Origin: Streptomyces venezuelae ATCC 10712
GTDB taxonomy: Bacteria > Actinomycetota > Actinomycetes > Streptomycetales > Streptomycetaceae
DNA length: 64,000 bases
Assembly: GCF_008639165.1 (NCBI RefSeq)
Contig: NZ_CP029197.1
Location: 2,666,001 to 2,730,000 of the forward strand
Direction of reading: 5' to 3'
The translations under genes were made by a program, and so were the position numbers. Positions 9,647 to 18,124 of the stretch are shown here, in pieces (positions within the stretch are counted from its first letter, which is position 1; every line of letters starts with the position of its first letter). Under the pieces are notes generated by a model. That model saw nothing but the letters and a program-made list of their open reading frames with translations. It searched no databases and was not told the origin of the DNA.

Positions 9647-12522
9647 TGCCCGGCACACCCGCCGTACGCAGGAAGGCACCCGACATGCCCCGGTCCCGGT
9701 CCGACAAGCCCGCCCGCGCCGTGGCGCCCTGGGTGCGGACCCGGCTGCGGACCGCGCCCCGGGCCGCGGCCTTCCTCGCGCTGCTCACCCTCGTCACCGC
9801 CTACCTCGCCGCCGCGCTGCCGCGTGCCGTGGACGCGTACGAGACGGAGGGCCTGCGGCACGACATCCGGACCGCCGCGCCCCGCGACAGCGTCCTCGAA
9901 CTGACCGCCGAACCGCCCGGCCTCGAACTCCCCCCCGCCACGCGGGAGGCGGGCCTCGCCCCGGCCGTCCTGCGCAAACAGCGCGACGAGGCCCGCGCCC
10001 TGCTGCCCGACCCGCTGCGGACCGACGCCCGGCAGAGCGTCCACGGCGTCCGTACGGTCAAGCGGGTCGAGGGCACCGACCCGTGGCTGCCGCGGCCGGA
10101 CGGAATCGACCCCCAGTTCGTGCTCTCCGCCCCGTCCGACCTGCCCGCCCACTCCACCCTGACCAAGGGCCGGGCCGCCGCCGGCACGGCCGGGCGGCCG
10201 GAGGCCGTGGTGACCGCGCAGACCGCCGAGAAGCTGCGTCTCAAGCCCGGCTCCGTCGTCCACGTGCCCGGCAGGGTCAGGGCGGAGCCGATCGCCGTCA
10301 CGGTCACCGGGATCGTGGAACCACGCGGCCCCGAAGGCGCCTACTGGGCCGTGGAACCGCTGCTCCGCACCCCCGCGCTCGCCGCCCTCGTCTCCCAGGA
10401 GGTCAAGTACTACTGGCAAGCGGCCCTCCTCCTCTCCCCCACCTCGGCCCCCGCCACGCTCTCCACCACAGGTGAACCGGAGGTCTTCTTCCGGTACATG
10501 CCCACCACCGGGCACCTCACCGGCCGCGACGCCGAACAGCTCTCCGCCGCCCTCTCCTCCGCGTCCGGCGGACCCGACCTGGTCAAGCTGCGCGAAGTCG
10601 TGGGCCCGACCGGCGCGCTGAACACCGGCCTGGACGGAATCGTCGACTCGTACCGTTCGATGCGCGACGCGATCACCCCGGTCGTCGCCGTCGCCGTCTT
10701 CGGGATCGGCGCCGTCGCCGCCGTCGTCCTCGCCATGACCGGCGGCCTGTTCGTCGCCCGCCGGGACGGCGAACTCTCCCTGATCCGCTCCCGCGGCGCC
10801 TCGCTCACCGGCATCGGGCTCCGGCTGCTCGGCGAGACGACGGCCGTGGTCCTCCCGGCCGCCGCGGCCGCCCTGGCCCTGGCCGTGCTGACGGTACGGG
10901 GACCCGGCGACGGAGAAACGGCACCGGACGCCGTGGCGGGCGCCGCCGCGTCGAGCGGCATCCCGCTGCTCCCCTCGGTGCTCGCCGCCGCCCTCGTCGC
11001 CCTGCTCGCCGCCCTCGTCCTGCCCCTGCGGGCCGTCGTCCTGCACCGGCGCCCCCGGCTGCACGGCGGCCGCGACGACCTGCTCACCGCCCGCCCCTCC
11101 CGGCGGCGCACCGTCCTCGAACTCACCCTGATCGTCCTCGCCGTGGGCGCCGTCGCCTCCCTGCGGCTGCGCGGCACCGACGACGCCGGGGACCACCTGG
11201 TGAGCGCCGCCCCGGTGCTCGTCGGCCTGATCGCCGCCACGCTCCTCGTACGGATCTATCCGCTGCCGCTGCGATGGGCCGCCCGCCCGGCCCGCCGGCT
11301 GCGCGGCGCCGTCGGCCCGCTGGCCCTGGCCCGCGCCGGACGCTCGTCCTCGGCCGGCACCCTGCCGCTGCTCGCGCTCGTCCTCGCGCTGACCACGGCC
11401 GCCTTCGGCGGATCCGTCCTGGCCGGCGTCGCCGACGCCCGCGACCGGGCCGCGCTCCTGTCGACCGGCGCGGACGCCCGGATCGACGGCTCCGTCGAAT
11501 GGACCCCGCTGCCCGCCGGCCTCGCCGAGGCGGTACGCGGCACGCCGGGCGTCCGGGACGTGACGCCGCTGCAGATCGAGTACGGCGTGTCGCTGCCGTC
11601 CCACCAGGGCACCTCCGCCCAGCCGATGAGCTCCCCGCTGGTGGGCGTCGAACCCGACTCGTACACCCGGCTCGCGGCACGCACCGGCTTCGGGCCCTTC
11701 CCCGCCGCACTGCTCGCCTCGACCGGCAAGGGCGGCAAGGAGGCCGCCGCCGACACCGAGCGGGTGCTGCCCGCCGTCGCCTCGCCGTCGGTCGCCGCGC
11801 GGCTCGGCAGCGCACCGCAGGAGGTCGTGACCGCGGCCGGAGTCTTCCGGGTGAAGGTCGTCGCCGTCCGGCCGACCACCCCGGCCCTCTCCGGCGCCGA
11901 CTTCCTCCTCGTCAACGCCGCCGACCTCACCCACCGCGCGTCCACCGCGATGCTGGTCACAGGACCCACCGACGGCGCCGCGCTGCGGGCCACCGTCAAG
12001 GCGAAGTCCGACGCCCTCCTGGTCTCCCTGCGCACCGAGGAACGCGCCACCTACGTGGACTCGCCGCTCCAGTCGGGCGCCGAGCGGATGTACCTCGGGG
12101 CGATCGGCGCGGGCGCCGGGTTCGCCGTGGTGGCCGTGCTCCTCTCCCTGATGCAGAACGCGCCGGAGCGCACCACGCTCCTCGCCCGGCTGCGGACGAT
12201 GGGCCTGACCCGGAAGCAGGGACGGCGGCTGCTCGGCCTCGAAGCACTGCCGCAGGCGGTCCTCGCCGCGCTCGGCGGCACCCTGGTCGGCTGGGCGACG
12301 GTGCCGCTGCTCGCCCCCGGCATCGACCTGTTCCGGCTCGCGCTGGCGACGGCCCCGGGCCTCGCCCCGCTGGACAGCGCGCCACTGCGGGCCGACCCGT
12401 GGTCGCTGCTCGTCCCCGCCGTCGCGGTCGTCCTCATCACGGGGGCGGCGGCGGCCGGACAGGCCTGGTGGGCGGGGCGCAGGGGCTCGATCAAGGAACT
12501 CAGGGCAGGAGACGCACGATGA
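9646..12522 (+). CDS. FtsX-like ABC transporter permease (second)
   Basis: About 958 residues from ATG 9646, which overlaps the TGA of the previous gene. ATG 9685 with AGGAAGG eight bases upstream is an equally good start and gives 945 residues. There is an N-terminal membrane helix (AAFLALLTLVTAYLAAALP), a large outer domain, a central multi-helix block (residues about 340-560) and a C-terminal FtsX block with LARLRTMGLTRKQGRRLLGLE. It should form a heterodimer with the preceding permease. Its stop overlaps the ATPase start (ATGA), completing a three-gene operon. Confidence 0.88.
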   Translation: MPGTPAVRRKAPDMPRSRSDKPARAVAPWVRTRLRTAPRAAAFLALLTLVTAYLAAALPRAVDAYETEGLRHDIRTAAPRDSVLELTAEPPGLELPPATREAGLAPAVLRKQRDEARALLPDPLRTDARQSVHGVRTVKRVEGTDPWLPRPDGIDPQFVLSAPSDLPAHSTLTKGRAAAGTAGRPEAVVTAQTAEKLRLKPGSVVHVPGRVRAEPIAVTVTGIVEPRGPEGAYWAVEPLLRTPALAALVSQEVKYYWQAALLLSPTSAPATLSTTGEPEVFFRYMPTTGHLTGRDAEQLSAALSSASGGPDLVKLREVVGPTGALNTGLDGIVDSYRSMRDAITPVVAVAVFGIGAVAAVVLAMTGGLFVARRDGELSLIRSRGASLTGIGLRLLGETTAVVLPAAAAALALAVLTVRGPGDGETAPDAVAGAAASSGIPLLPSVLAAALVALLAALVLPLRAVVLHRRPRLHGGRDDLLTARPSRRRTVLELTLIVLAVGAVASLRLRGTDDAGDHLVSAAPVLVGLIAATLLVRIYPLPLRWAARPARRLRGAVGPLALARAGRSSSAGTLPLLALVLALTTAAFGGSVLAGVADARDRAALLSTGADARIDGSVEWTPLPAGLAEAVRGTPGVRDVTPLQIEYGVSLPSHQGTSAQPMSSPLVGVEPDSYTRLAARTGFGPFPAALLASTGKGGKEAAADTERVLPAVASPSVAARLGSAPQEVVTAAGVFRVKVVAVRPTTPALSGADFLLVNAADLTHRASTAMLVTGPTDGAALRATVKAKSDALLVSLRTEERATYVDSPLQSGAERMYLGAIGAGAGFAVVAVLLSLMQNAPERTTLLARLRTMGLTRKQGRRLLGLEALPQAVLAALGGTLVGWATVPLLAPGIDLFRLALATAPGLAPLDSAPLRADPWSLLVPAVAVVLITGAAAAGQAWWAGRRGSIKELRAGDAR

Positions 12523-13505
12523 CGAAGACCGACACGTCGAGCCGGGCCGCCGCGGCGGGGCCCGCCGCAGGCCCCACCACCCTGGAGGAGCTGGAGCGGC
12601 GCGTGACCGCGCACCGCGACCGGCCCTCGTACGGCCATGACGCGCTCATCGCCTGCGACCGGCTCGTCCGGATCTTCACCACCGACGGGGTGGAGGTGCA
12701 GGCCCTCCAGGGGCTCGACCTCCTCGTCAAGGAAGGCGAGTTGATGGCCCTGGTCGGCGCGTCCGGCTCGGGCAAGTCGACGCTGATGAACATCCTCGCG
12801 GGCCTGGACGTGCCGACCGCCGGCGCGGCCCGCGTCGCGGGCTGCGACCTGCTCGCCATGGACGGCAAGGCCCGGCTCCGCTACCGCCGCGAGGTCGTCG
12901 GCTTCGTCTGGCAGCAGACCGCCCGCAACCTCCTCCCCTACCTGACGGCCGCCCAGAACGTGGCCCTGCCCATGCAGTTGAAAGGCCGCGCCAAGCAGAA
13001 GACCGAGCGGGCCGAGGAACTCCTCGCGATGCTCGGCATCGCGGAGATCCGCGACCGGCGGCCCCACCAGCTCTCCGGCGGCCAGCAGCAGCGGGTGGCC
13101 ATCGCCGTCGCCCTCGCCAACAACCCCGCCGTGCTCCTCGCCGACGAGCCGACCGGCGAGCTGGACTCCGCCACCGGCGAGCAGGTCTTCGCGGCCTTCC
13201 GCCGCGCCAACGAGGAACTCGGCACGACGATCGTGATCGTCACCCACGACCAGGCCGTCGCCACCGAGGTCCGCCGCACGGTCGCCATCCGCGACGGCCG
13301 CACCTCCTCCGAGGTGCTGCGCCGCACCGAGGTCGACGACCAGGGCAAGGAGTCCCTGGTGGCCCGCGAGTACGCGATGCTCGACCGCGCCGGCCGGCTC
13401 CAGCTCCCCGCCGAGTACACCGAGGCGCTGGGCATGGAACACCGGGTGGCCCTGGAGCTCGAACAGGACCACATCGGGGTGTGGCCGGACGACGCCGAGC
13501 GCTGA
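12519..13505 (+). CDS. ABC transporter ATP-binding protein (LolD/MacB type)
   Basis: 328 residues. Walker A GASGSGKST (80-88), signature LSGGQ (185-189), Walker B VLLADE (205-210) followed by PTGELD, and a switch His in VIVTHD. An N-terminal extension of about 40 residues and a C-terminal tail of about 80 residues go beyond the minimal ATPase. It powers the two FtsX permeases encoded immediately upstream. ATG 12519 overlaps the stop of the second permease by 4 bases. Confidence 0.93.
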   Translation: MTKTDTSSRAAAAGPAAGPTTLEELERRVTAHRDRPSYGHDALIACDRLVRIFTTDGVEVQALQGLDLLVKEGELMALVGASGSGKSTLMNILAGLDVPTAGAARVAGCDLLAMDGKARLRYRREVVGFVWQQTARNLLPYLTAAQNVALPMQLKGRAKQKTERAEELLAMLGIAEIRDRRPHQLSGGQQQRVAIAVALANNPAVLLADEPTGELDSATGEQVFAAFRRANEELGTTIVIVTHDQAVATEVRRTVAIRDGRTSSEVLRRTEVDDQGKESLVAREYAMLDRAGRLQLPAEYTEALGMEHRVALELEQDHIGVWPDDAER

Positions 13506-13555
13506 GCAACCGAACACCGCGCGCCGGACGTCCCCACGGCCAGGGGGTGATGTCC

Positions 13556-14338
13556 ATGTCGGCCACGGATACGGGGAGTTCGACGCGTACGGGAAAGTGG
13601 ACGGCCACGATCCTGCCCGCCGCCTGCACGGTGGCGGTCTACGCCTGGGCGGTCTGGTGCTTCGGGTCCCCGGCCGCGCCGTCCACCCCGGTCGCGGTCG
13701 CCGTCGGCGCGGCGGCGATCCTCGTCGCGGCAGTGGCGTACTACCTGCTCGTCGACGGCGTCGTGGGCTTCTGGGGCGCGCTCGCGCTCACCGGCGGGCT
13801 GCTGCTCGCGGTGGCCTCCGCCGACCAGTCGGCCGGCCGAAGCGCGGTCGCCGACTGCGTGGTCGTACGGGTCTGGGCCGAGACCCGGGAGTCGTTCGGC
13901 GAGGGCGGCGCCGAGAAGACCCTGCACCACCACACCCTGCGCTGCCCCGGCGGATACCCGGCCACCCTCGCGGAGGACCGCCGGGTCGCCCCGGACGGCG
14001 GGACCGTACGGGTGGCCTACGACCCACGCCGCCGGGTGGGCCCGGCGGTGGAGGGCTCCACGTCCCCCTGGCGCCCGGCGCTCCTGGCGGCACCGCTGCT
14101 CGCGGCGGCGACGGCCGGGGCGTGGCGCTTCAGCAGAGCGGACCGCCAGGCGCGCCGGGAACGCCGAGAGCGCGAGGAACGGGAGGCCCGCCACGGCCCG
14201 TCGAGCCGCCGCCCGCCGGGCGGGGGCCGCGGGGCGGGCGGTGAGGAGGGGTGGTCGGTGCGGGGGCGTGGGCGGGGGTGGTGGCTCAGGCGCGGGCGGC
14301 GACCTAGCGGGGGCCGGCGACCCAGGCGCGGCTGGTGA
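13556..14338 (+). CDS. hypothetical membrane protein
   Basis: About 260 residues. Two or three hydrophobic segments lie near the N-terminus (ILPAACTVAVYAWAVWCF, AVGAAAILVAAVAYYLL, FWGALALTGGLLLAVA), then a soluble domain and one more helix (RPALLAAPLLAAATAGAWRF). The C-terminal 60 residues are Arg/Gly rich and run into a repeat zone, so the true end may be unstable. ATG 13556 is eight bases from AGGGGG; ATG 13550 is too close to it. No family recognised. It may be cotranscribed with the ABC operon 50 bases upstream. Confidence 0.6.
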   Translation: MSATDTGSSTRTGKWTATILPAACTVAVYAWAVWCFGSPAAPSTPVAVAVGAAAILVAAVAYYLLVDGVVGFWGALALTGGLLLAVASADQSAGRSAVADCVVVRVWAETRESFGEGGAEKTLHHHTLRCPGGYPATLAEDRRVAPDGGTVRVAYDPRRRVGPAVEGSTSPWRPALLAAPLLAAATAGAWRFSRADRQARRERREREEREARHGPSSRRPPGGGRGAGGEEGWSVRGRGRGWWLRRGRRPSGGRRPRRGW

Positions 14339-14490
14339 CCCAGGCGCGGGCGGCGACCCAGGCGCGGGCCGATGGTCGCCGGCCGGGGGTCATCCGAGGG
14401 TCCCGGGGGTCCCGGGGGTGGCGGAGGTCATCCGCGGATCCCCAGGGTCATCTATCGGCCCCCAGGGTCACCCGTGGGTCCCAGGGGTGA
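14290..14490. repeat. degenerate tandem repeats around the end of the membrane-protein gene
   Basis: Imperfect copies of GGCGACCCAGGCGCGGGC (three in a row, about 14315-14370) are followed by GGTCATCCGNGGGTCCC-like units (about 14390-14485). The array spans the stop codon at 14336-14338 and reaches the 3' end of the gene on the other strand. Translated forward it gives a collagen-like Gly/Pro stretch, which is probably chance. Confidence 0.7.
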
Positions 14491-15142
14491 CGGTCAGCGT
14501 GAGGGGGGCCGTGCGGAGGGCGATGGAGCCGTAGGGCGTACGGAGGCGCAGCCAGGACCCGGAGGCGAACAGGGCGACCGGGGCGTCCGTCGCGACGGGC
14601 GGCAGGAAGCCCAGGGACTGGGCGGCGTGCACGGCTCGCAGCGGCAGTCCGGTGGTGCCGAGGGTCCGGGACCAGATCTCGCGCCCGATGCGGTCGCGCT
14701 CGCTCCTGGTGCGCCGCTCCTCGGGCAACTCCTCGTCGCGCGAGCGGAATTCGGCGACGGCGGCGGCGACCGCGCCCCGCATCCCGGCGGCGTCAGGCAG
14801 CCCGGCGACGGGCCGCCAGCCGGAGCGCGGCGGGAGGACACCGGTCCACGGGGGCCCGGTCACGGAGTCGGGGACGACGGCCTTCCCCGCCGACTCCTCG
14901 ATGCCTTCGAGGAGTTCACCGGCGGAGACGGTGACGTCGAGCTCGACGTCGTCGACGAGGCGGGCCGTTCGGACGGCCAGCACCTCGAAGGAGGCCGGCC
15001 GGCCGAACACGGCCAGCGCCCCGCCGCCCGCCTGGAGGCGGACGGCGGCGGCCCGGTCGTAGTGGACGAGCCGGGTCAGGAAGGCGGCGAGGGCCGCCGC
15101 CTCCCGGGCGTCGGCGAAGTGCAGCGGCGCGAGCACGGTCAT
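14468..15142 (-). CDS. conserved hypothetical protein
   Basis: 224 residues, soluble, with no signal peptide and no recognised motif. The centre is acidic and helical (AVAAAVAEFRSRDEELPEER). Its ATG (15142) overlaps the stop of the acyl-CoA thioesterase gene by ATGA, so it is translationally coupled and probably functions in the same process. The 3' end runs into the repeat zone near 14480. Confidence 0.7.
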   Translation of the reverse strand: MTVLAPLHFADAREAAALAAFLTRLVHYDRAAAVRLQAGGGALAVFGRPASFEVLAVRTARLVDDVELDVTVSAGELLEGIEESAGKAVVPDSVTGPPWTGVLPPRSGWRPVAGLPDAAGMRGAVAAAVAEFRSRDEELPEERRTRSERDRIGREIWSRTLGTTGLPLRAVHAAQSLGFLPPVATDAPVALFASGSWLRLRTPYGSIALRTAPLTLTVTPGTHG

Positions 15143-15561
15143 GCGGCGGACGTCATCCCGTCGTCGACGTACTCCTCCAGGAAGGCGCGCTCCTCGGCGG
15201 AGATCCGCCGGGGCCGCTGCTCCTCCAAGTCGAACGGGACGACGACCGTCGAGGCCCGTACGTAGGTCACGTCCGGGTCCTTGATCTCGTACGCGATCGT
15301 CAGCGACGCCGCGCCTATCTTCGTCACCCAGGACTCCACGGTCACCGGGGCGTGCCGGTGGACCAGCGGTCGCACGTAGTCGATCTCGTGCCGGGCCACG
15401 ACGGACCCGCCGGAGAACGAAGGGGAACCGTCCCCCGGCGCCAGCCGGAACATGAAGTCGATCCGCGCCTCTTCCAGGTACCGCAGAAAGACGACGTTGT
15501 TGACGTGCCCGAAGGCGTCCATGTCCGACCAGCGCAGGGGACAGCTGTAGATGTGGCGCAC
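15139..15561 (-). CDS. acyl-CoA thioesterase, 4HBT hot-dog fold
   Basis: 140 residues from GTG 15561 (RHIYSCPLRWSDMDAFGHVN). The 4-hydroxybenzoyl-CoA thioesterase signature is present: D of SDMDAFGHVNN, then VVFLRYLEEARIDF. These enzymes hydrolyse acyl-CoA thioesters in the cytoplasm. The reading frame is open into the upstream gene, but GTG 15561 lies 2 bases after the ettA stop and starts the conserved fold correctly. It forms an operon with the genes on both sides. Confidence 0.87.
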   Translation of the reverse strand: MRHIYSCPLRWSDMDAFGHVNNVVFLRYLEEARIDFMFRLAPGDGSPSFSGGSVVARHEIDYVRPLVHRHAPVTVESWVTKIGAASLTIAYEIKDPDVTYVRASTVVVPFDLEEQRPRRISAEERAFLEEYVDDGMTSAA

Positions 15562-15563
15562 GC

Positions 15564-17228
15564 TCAGCCTCGGGTCAGCTTCTTGTACGTGGCACGGTGC
15601 GGACGGGCCGCGTCCGGGCCGAGCCGCTCGACCTTGTTCTTCTCGTACGACTCGAAGTTGCCCTCGAACCAGAACCACTTCGACTCACCCTCGTACGCGA
15701 GGATGTGGGTGGCCACCCGGTCCAGGAACCAGCGGTCGTGGGAGACGACCACCGCGGCGCCCGGGAACTCGAGGAGCGCGTTCTCCAGGGAGGACAGGGT
15801 CTCGACGTCGAGGTCGTTGGTCGGCTCGTCGAGGAGCAGCAGGTTGCCGCCCTGCTTGAGGGTGAGCGCGAGGTTCAGGCGGTTGCGCTCACCGCCGGAG
15901 AGCACGCCGGCCGGCTTCTGCTGGTCCGGGCCCTTGAAGCCGAACGCGGAGACGTACGCGCGGGAGGGCATCTCGACGTGACCGACGTTGATGTAGTCGA
16001 GCTCGTCGGAGACGACGGCCCACAGCGTCTTCTTCGGGTCGATGTTGGAGCGGCTCTGGTCGACGTACGAGATCTTGACGGTCTCGCCGACCTTGATGGA
16101 GCCGGAGTCCGGGGTCTCCAGACCCTGGATCATCTTGAAGAGCGTGGTCTTGCCGGCGCCGTTCGGGCCGATGACGCCGACGATGCCGTTACGCGGCAGC
16201 GTGAAGGAGAGGTCGTCGATGAGGACCTTGTCGCCGAAGGCCTTCGAGAGGTTCTCGACCTCGACGACGATGGAGCCCAGACGCGGGCCCGGCGGGATCT
16301 GGATCTCCTCGAAGTCCAGCTTCCGCATCTTGTCGGCCTCGGCCGCCATCTCCTCGTAGCGCGCGAGACGGGCCTTGGACTTGGCCTGACGCCCCTTGGC
16401 GTTGGACCGCACCCACTCCAGCTCCTCCTTCAGACGCTTCGCACGCTTGGCGTCCTTCTGGCCCTCGACCTTGAGGCGGGTGGCCTTGGTGTCGAGGTAG
16501 GTGGAGTAGTTGCCCTCGTACGGGTGGGCGCGACCGCGGTCGAGCTCCAGGATCCACTCGGCGACGTTGTCGAGGAAGTACCGGTCGTGGGTGACGGCGA
16601 CGACGGTGCCGGGGTACTTGGCGAGGTGCTGCTCCAGCCACTGCACGGACTCGGCGTCCAGGTGGTTGGTGGGCTCGTCGAGGAGGAGCAGGTCGGGCGC
16701 CTCGAGGAGGAGCTTGCAGAGCGCGACGCGGCGCTTCTCACCACCGGAGAGGTTGGTGACGGGCCAGTCGCCGGGCGGGCAGCCCAGGGCGTCCATGGCC
16801 TGCTCCAGCTGGGCGTCGAGGTCCCAGGCGTTGGCGTGGTCCAGGTCCTCCTGGAGCTTGCCCATCTCCTCCATGAGCGCGTCCGAGTAGTCGGTCGCCA
16901 TGAGCTCCGCGACCTCGTTGAAGCGCTTCAGCTTCCCCATGATCTCGGCGGCGCCGTCCTGCACGTTCTCCAGGACGGTCTTCGACTCGTCGAGCGGCGG
17001 CTCCTGGAGGAGCATGCCGACGGTGAAGCCGGGCGACAGGAACGCGTCACCGTTGGACGGCTGCTCGAGGCCCGCCATGATCTTCAGAACGGTGGACTTA
17101 CCGGCACCGTTCGGGCCGACCACACCGATCTTCGCGCCCGGCAGGAAGCTCAGCGTCACGTCATCGAGGATGACCTTGTCGCCGTGCGCCTTGCGCGCCT
17201 TGCGCATCGTGTAGATGTACTCAGCCAA
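15564..17228 (-). CDS. ettA: energy-dependent translational throttle protein EttA (ABC-F)
   Basis: 554 residues from TTG 17228, matching the E. coli EttA length (555). Two ABC cassettes: GPNGAGKST with LSGGEKRRVALC, and GPNGAGKTT with LSGGERNRLNLAL, each with LLLDEPTN. Between them is the charged helical linker typical of ABC-F proteins (KRLKEELEWVRSNAKGRQAKSKARL). ABC-F proteins have no membrane domain; EttA binds the ribosomal E site and senses the ATP/ADP ratio. The open frame extends upstream, but homology begins at AEYIYTMRKARK. Confidence 0.95.
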   Translation of the reverse strand: MAEYIYTMRKARKAHGDKVILDDVTLSFLPGAKIGVVGPNGAGKSTVLKIMAGLEQPSNGDAFLSPGFTVGMLLQEPPLDESKTVLENVQDGAAEIMGKLKRFNEVAELMATDYSDALMEEMGKLQEDLDHANAWDLDAQLEQAMDALGCPPGDWPVTNLSGGEKRRVALCKLLLEAPDLLLLDEPTNHLDAESVQWLEQHLAKYPGTVVAVTHDRYFLDNVAEWILELDRGRAHPYEGNYSTYLDTKATRLKVEGQKDAKRAKRLKEELEWVRSNAKGRQAKSKARLARYEEMAAEADKMRKLDFEEIQIPPGPRLGSIVVEVENLSKAFGDKVLIDDLSFTLPRNGIVGVIGPNGAGKTTLFKMIQGLETPDSGSIKVGETVKISYVDQSRSNIDPKKTLWAVVSDELDYINVGHVEMPSRAYVSAFGFKGPDQQKPAGVLSGGERNRLNLALTLKQGGNLLLLDEPTNDLDVETLSSLENALLEFPGAAVVVSHDRWFLDRVATHILAYEGESKWFWFEGNFESYEKNKVERLGPDAARPHRATYKKLTRG

Positions 17229-17442
17229 GAGAAACCGTCCGGCAAAGAGTGAGTGGGCAGATACACCCCATCTTGCCTGACCGCCACCCCCGGGTGCGAA
17301 CCAGTAGGCGGGGAGCCCGCTGACCTGCACGTTCCCGGATCACCCTCGTAGCCGACCTGTCACCGTTGGTCGCCAGCGGTCACCCCTGAGCCCCCTCCCA
17401 CGGCCCAGCGACGGCCGCCCGGCAGCCCGCACGCCGGCAGCA

Positions 17443-17742
17443 CTACTCCGCGTCGCTACGCTCCAGCACCAAGCCGACGGACCCGTCCTCCAGCCCGTTG
17501 CTGTCTTCGAGGTGGAGGTGAGCCCCATCGGGGACGCCATCACCGGCCAGCACCAGCAGATGCCCAGCCAGCGTCCGGAGGCCGGCCGCGTTCGCCTCGA
17601 TGACAACCTCGCCCCCGAGGTCCCGCACCTCGATCCGCGCGTCCGCGTCCCACGTGAAGACCAGCCCGGCACCCTTCGCCACGACTGTGACGTGGGTGCT
17701 CTCCGTCGGGGCACTACTGGATTCAGGGTTCATACCGCCCAT
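17443..17742 (-). CDS. Imm32-like small protein
   Basis: 99 residues from ATG 17742 (17733 is possible). The C-terminal half has the pattern GHLLVLAGDGVPDGAHLHLE...GLEDGSVGLVLER, which resembles the Imm32 immunity family found near polymorphic toxins and as orphan genes in Streptomyces. No toxin gene is adjacent. The family call rests on motif memory only. Confidence 0.55.
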   Translation of the reverse strand: MGGMNPESSSAPTESTHVTVVAKGAGLVFTWDADARIEVRDLGGEVVIEANAAGLRTLAGHLLVLAGDGVPDGAHLHLEDSNGLEDGSVGLVLERSDAE

Positions 17743-18124
17743 GATGACGCCGACCGCACACGACTCCGGAGGCCCCGTGTGGATCAGAAGTCTGCTCAGG
17801 GCGGAGTCCACGAGGGGGACGCCGAGCCTTGTCCGTCCACGAATTGGTCGCATCTCGCGGTAGGCGTTGCTTGGCCTGACTCGGTGGTGACGTGGAACAG
17901 AGGCTGCCCGGCTGATTCCCGCCGGGTACACCGCCCCCTGCGGTCGCCCAGAATCCCTTGGAATCACGTCCACCCCGTCGACCTCACGTTCCGAGGACGC
18001 GTTCAGAGAGGTCGCACCCAGCTTCGACCTGATTCAGGGGTGGTGAACGCTCAGCCCCTAATCCCCGCGCGCATCCAACCACCTCCAGGCTTAGACTGAG
18101 ACTAGTCCCCACTGGAGGTTCGCG
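17743..18124. other. intergenic region, island boundary
   Basis: No gene can be supported here. The last part (18061-18124) leads into the low-GC hydrolase gene and holds its Shine-Dalgarno (GGAGG 18114-18118). ACCTCCAG (18081-18088) and CTGGAGGT (18112-18119) form an inverted repeat that would pair with this Shine-Dalgarno. Confidence 0.5.

Noticed and set aside
6937..11934. 1665-codon open frame on the reverse strand
   Set aside because: It is antisense to two clear permease genes; long shadow frames are expected at this GC. Composition is Arg/Gly/Pro rich without domains.
14241..14534. Collagen-like Gly/Pro protein
   Set aside because: Arises from translating a tandem repeat array; no ribosome binding site and overlaps real genes.
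15597..17252. 551-codon forward frame opposite ettA
   Set aside because: Antisense shadow of ettA with Val/Leu/Glu/Gly bias and no motif.
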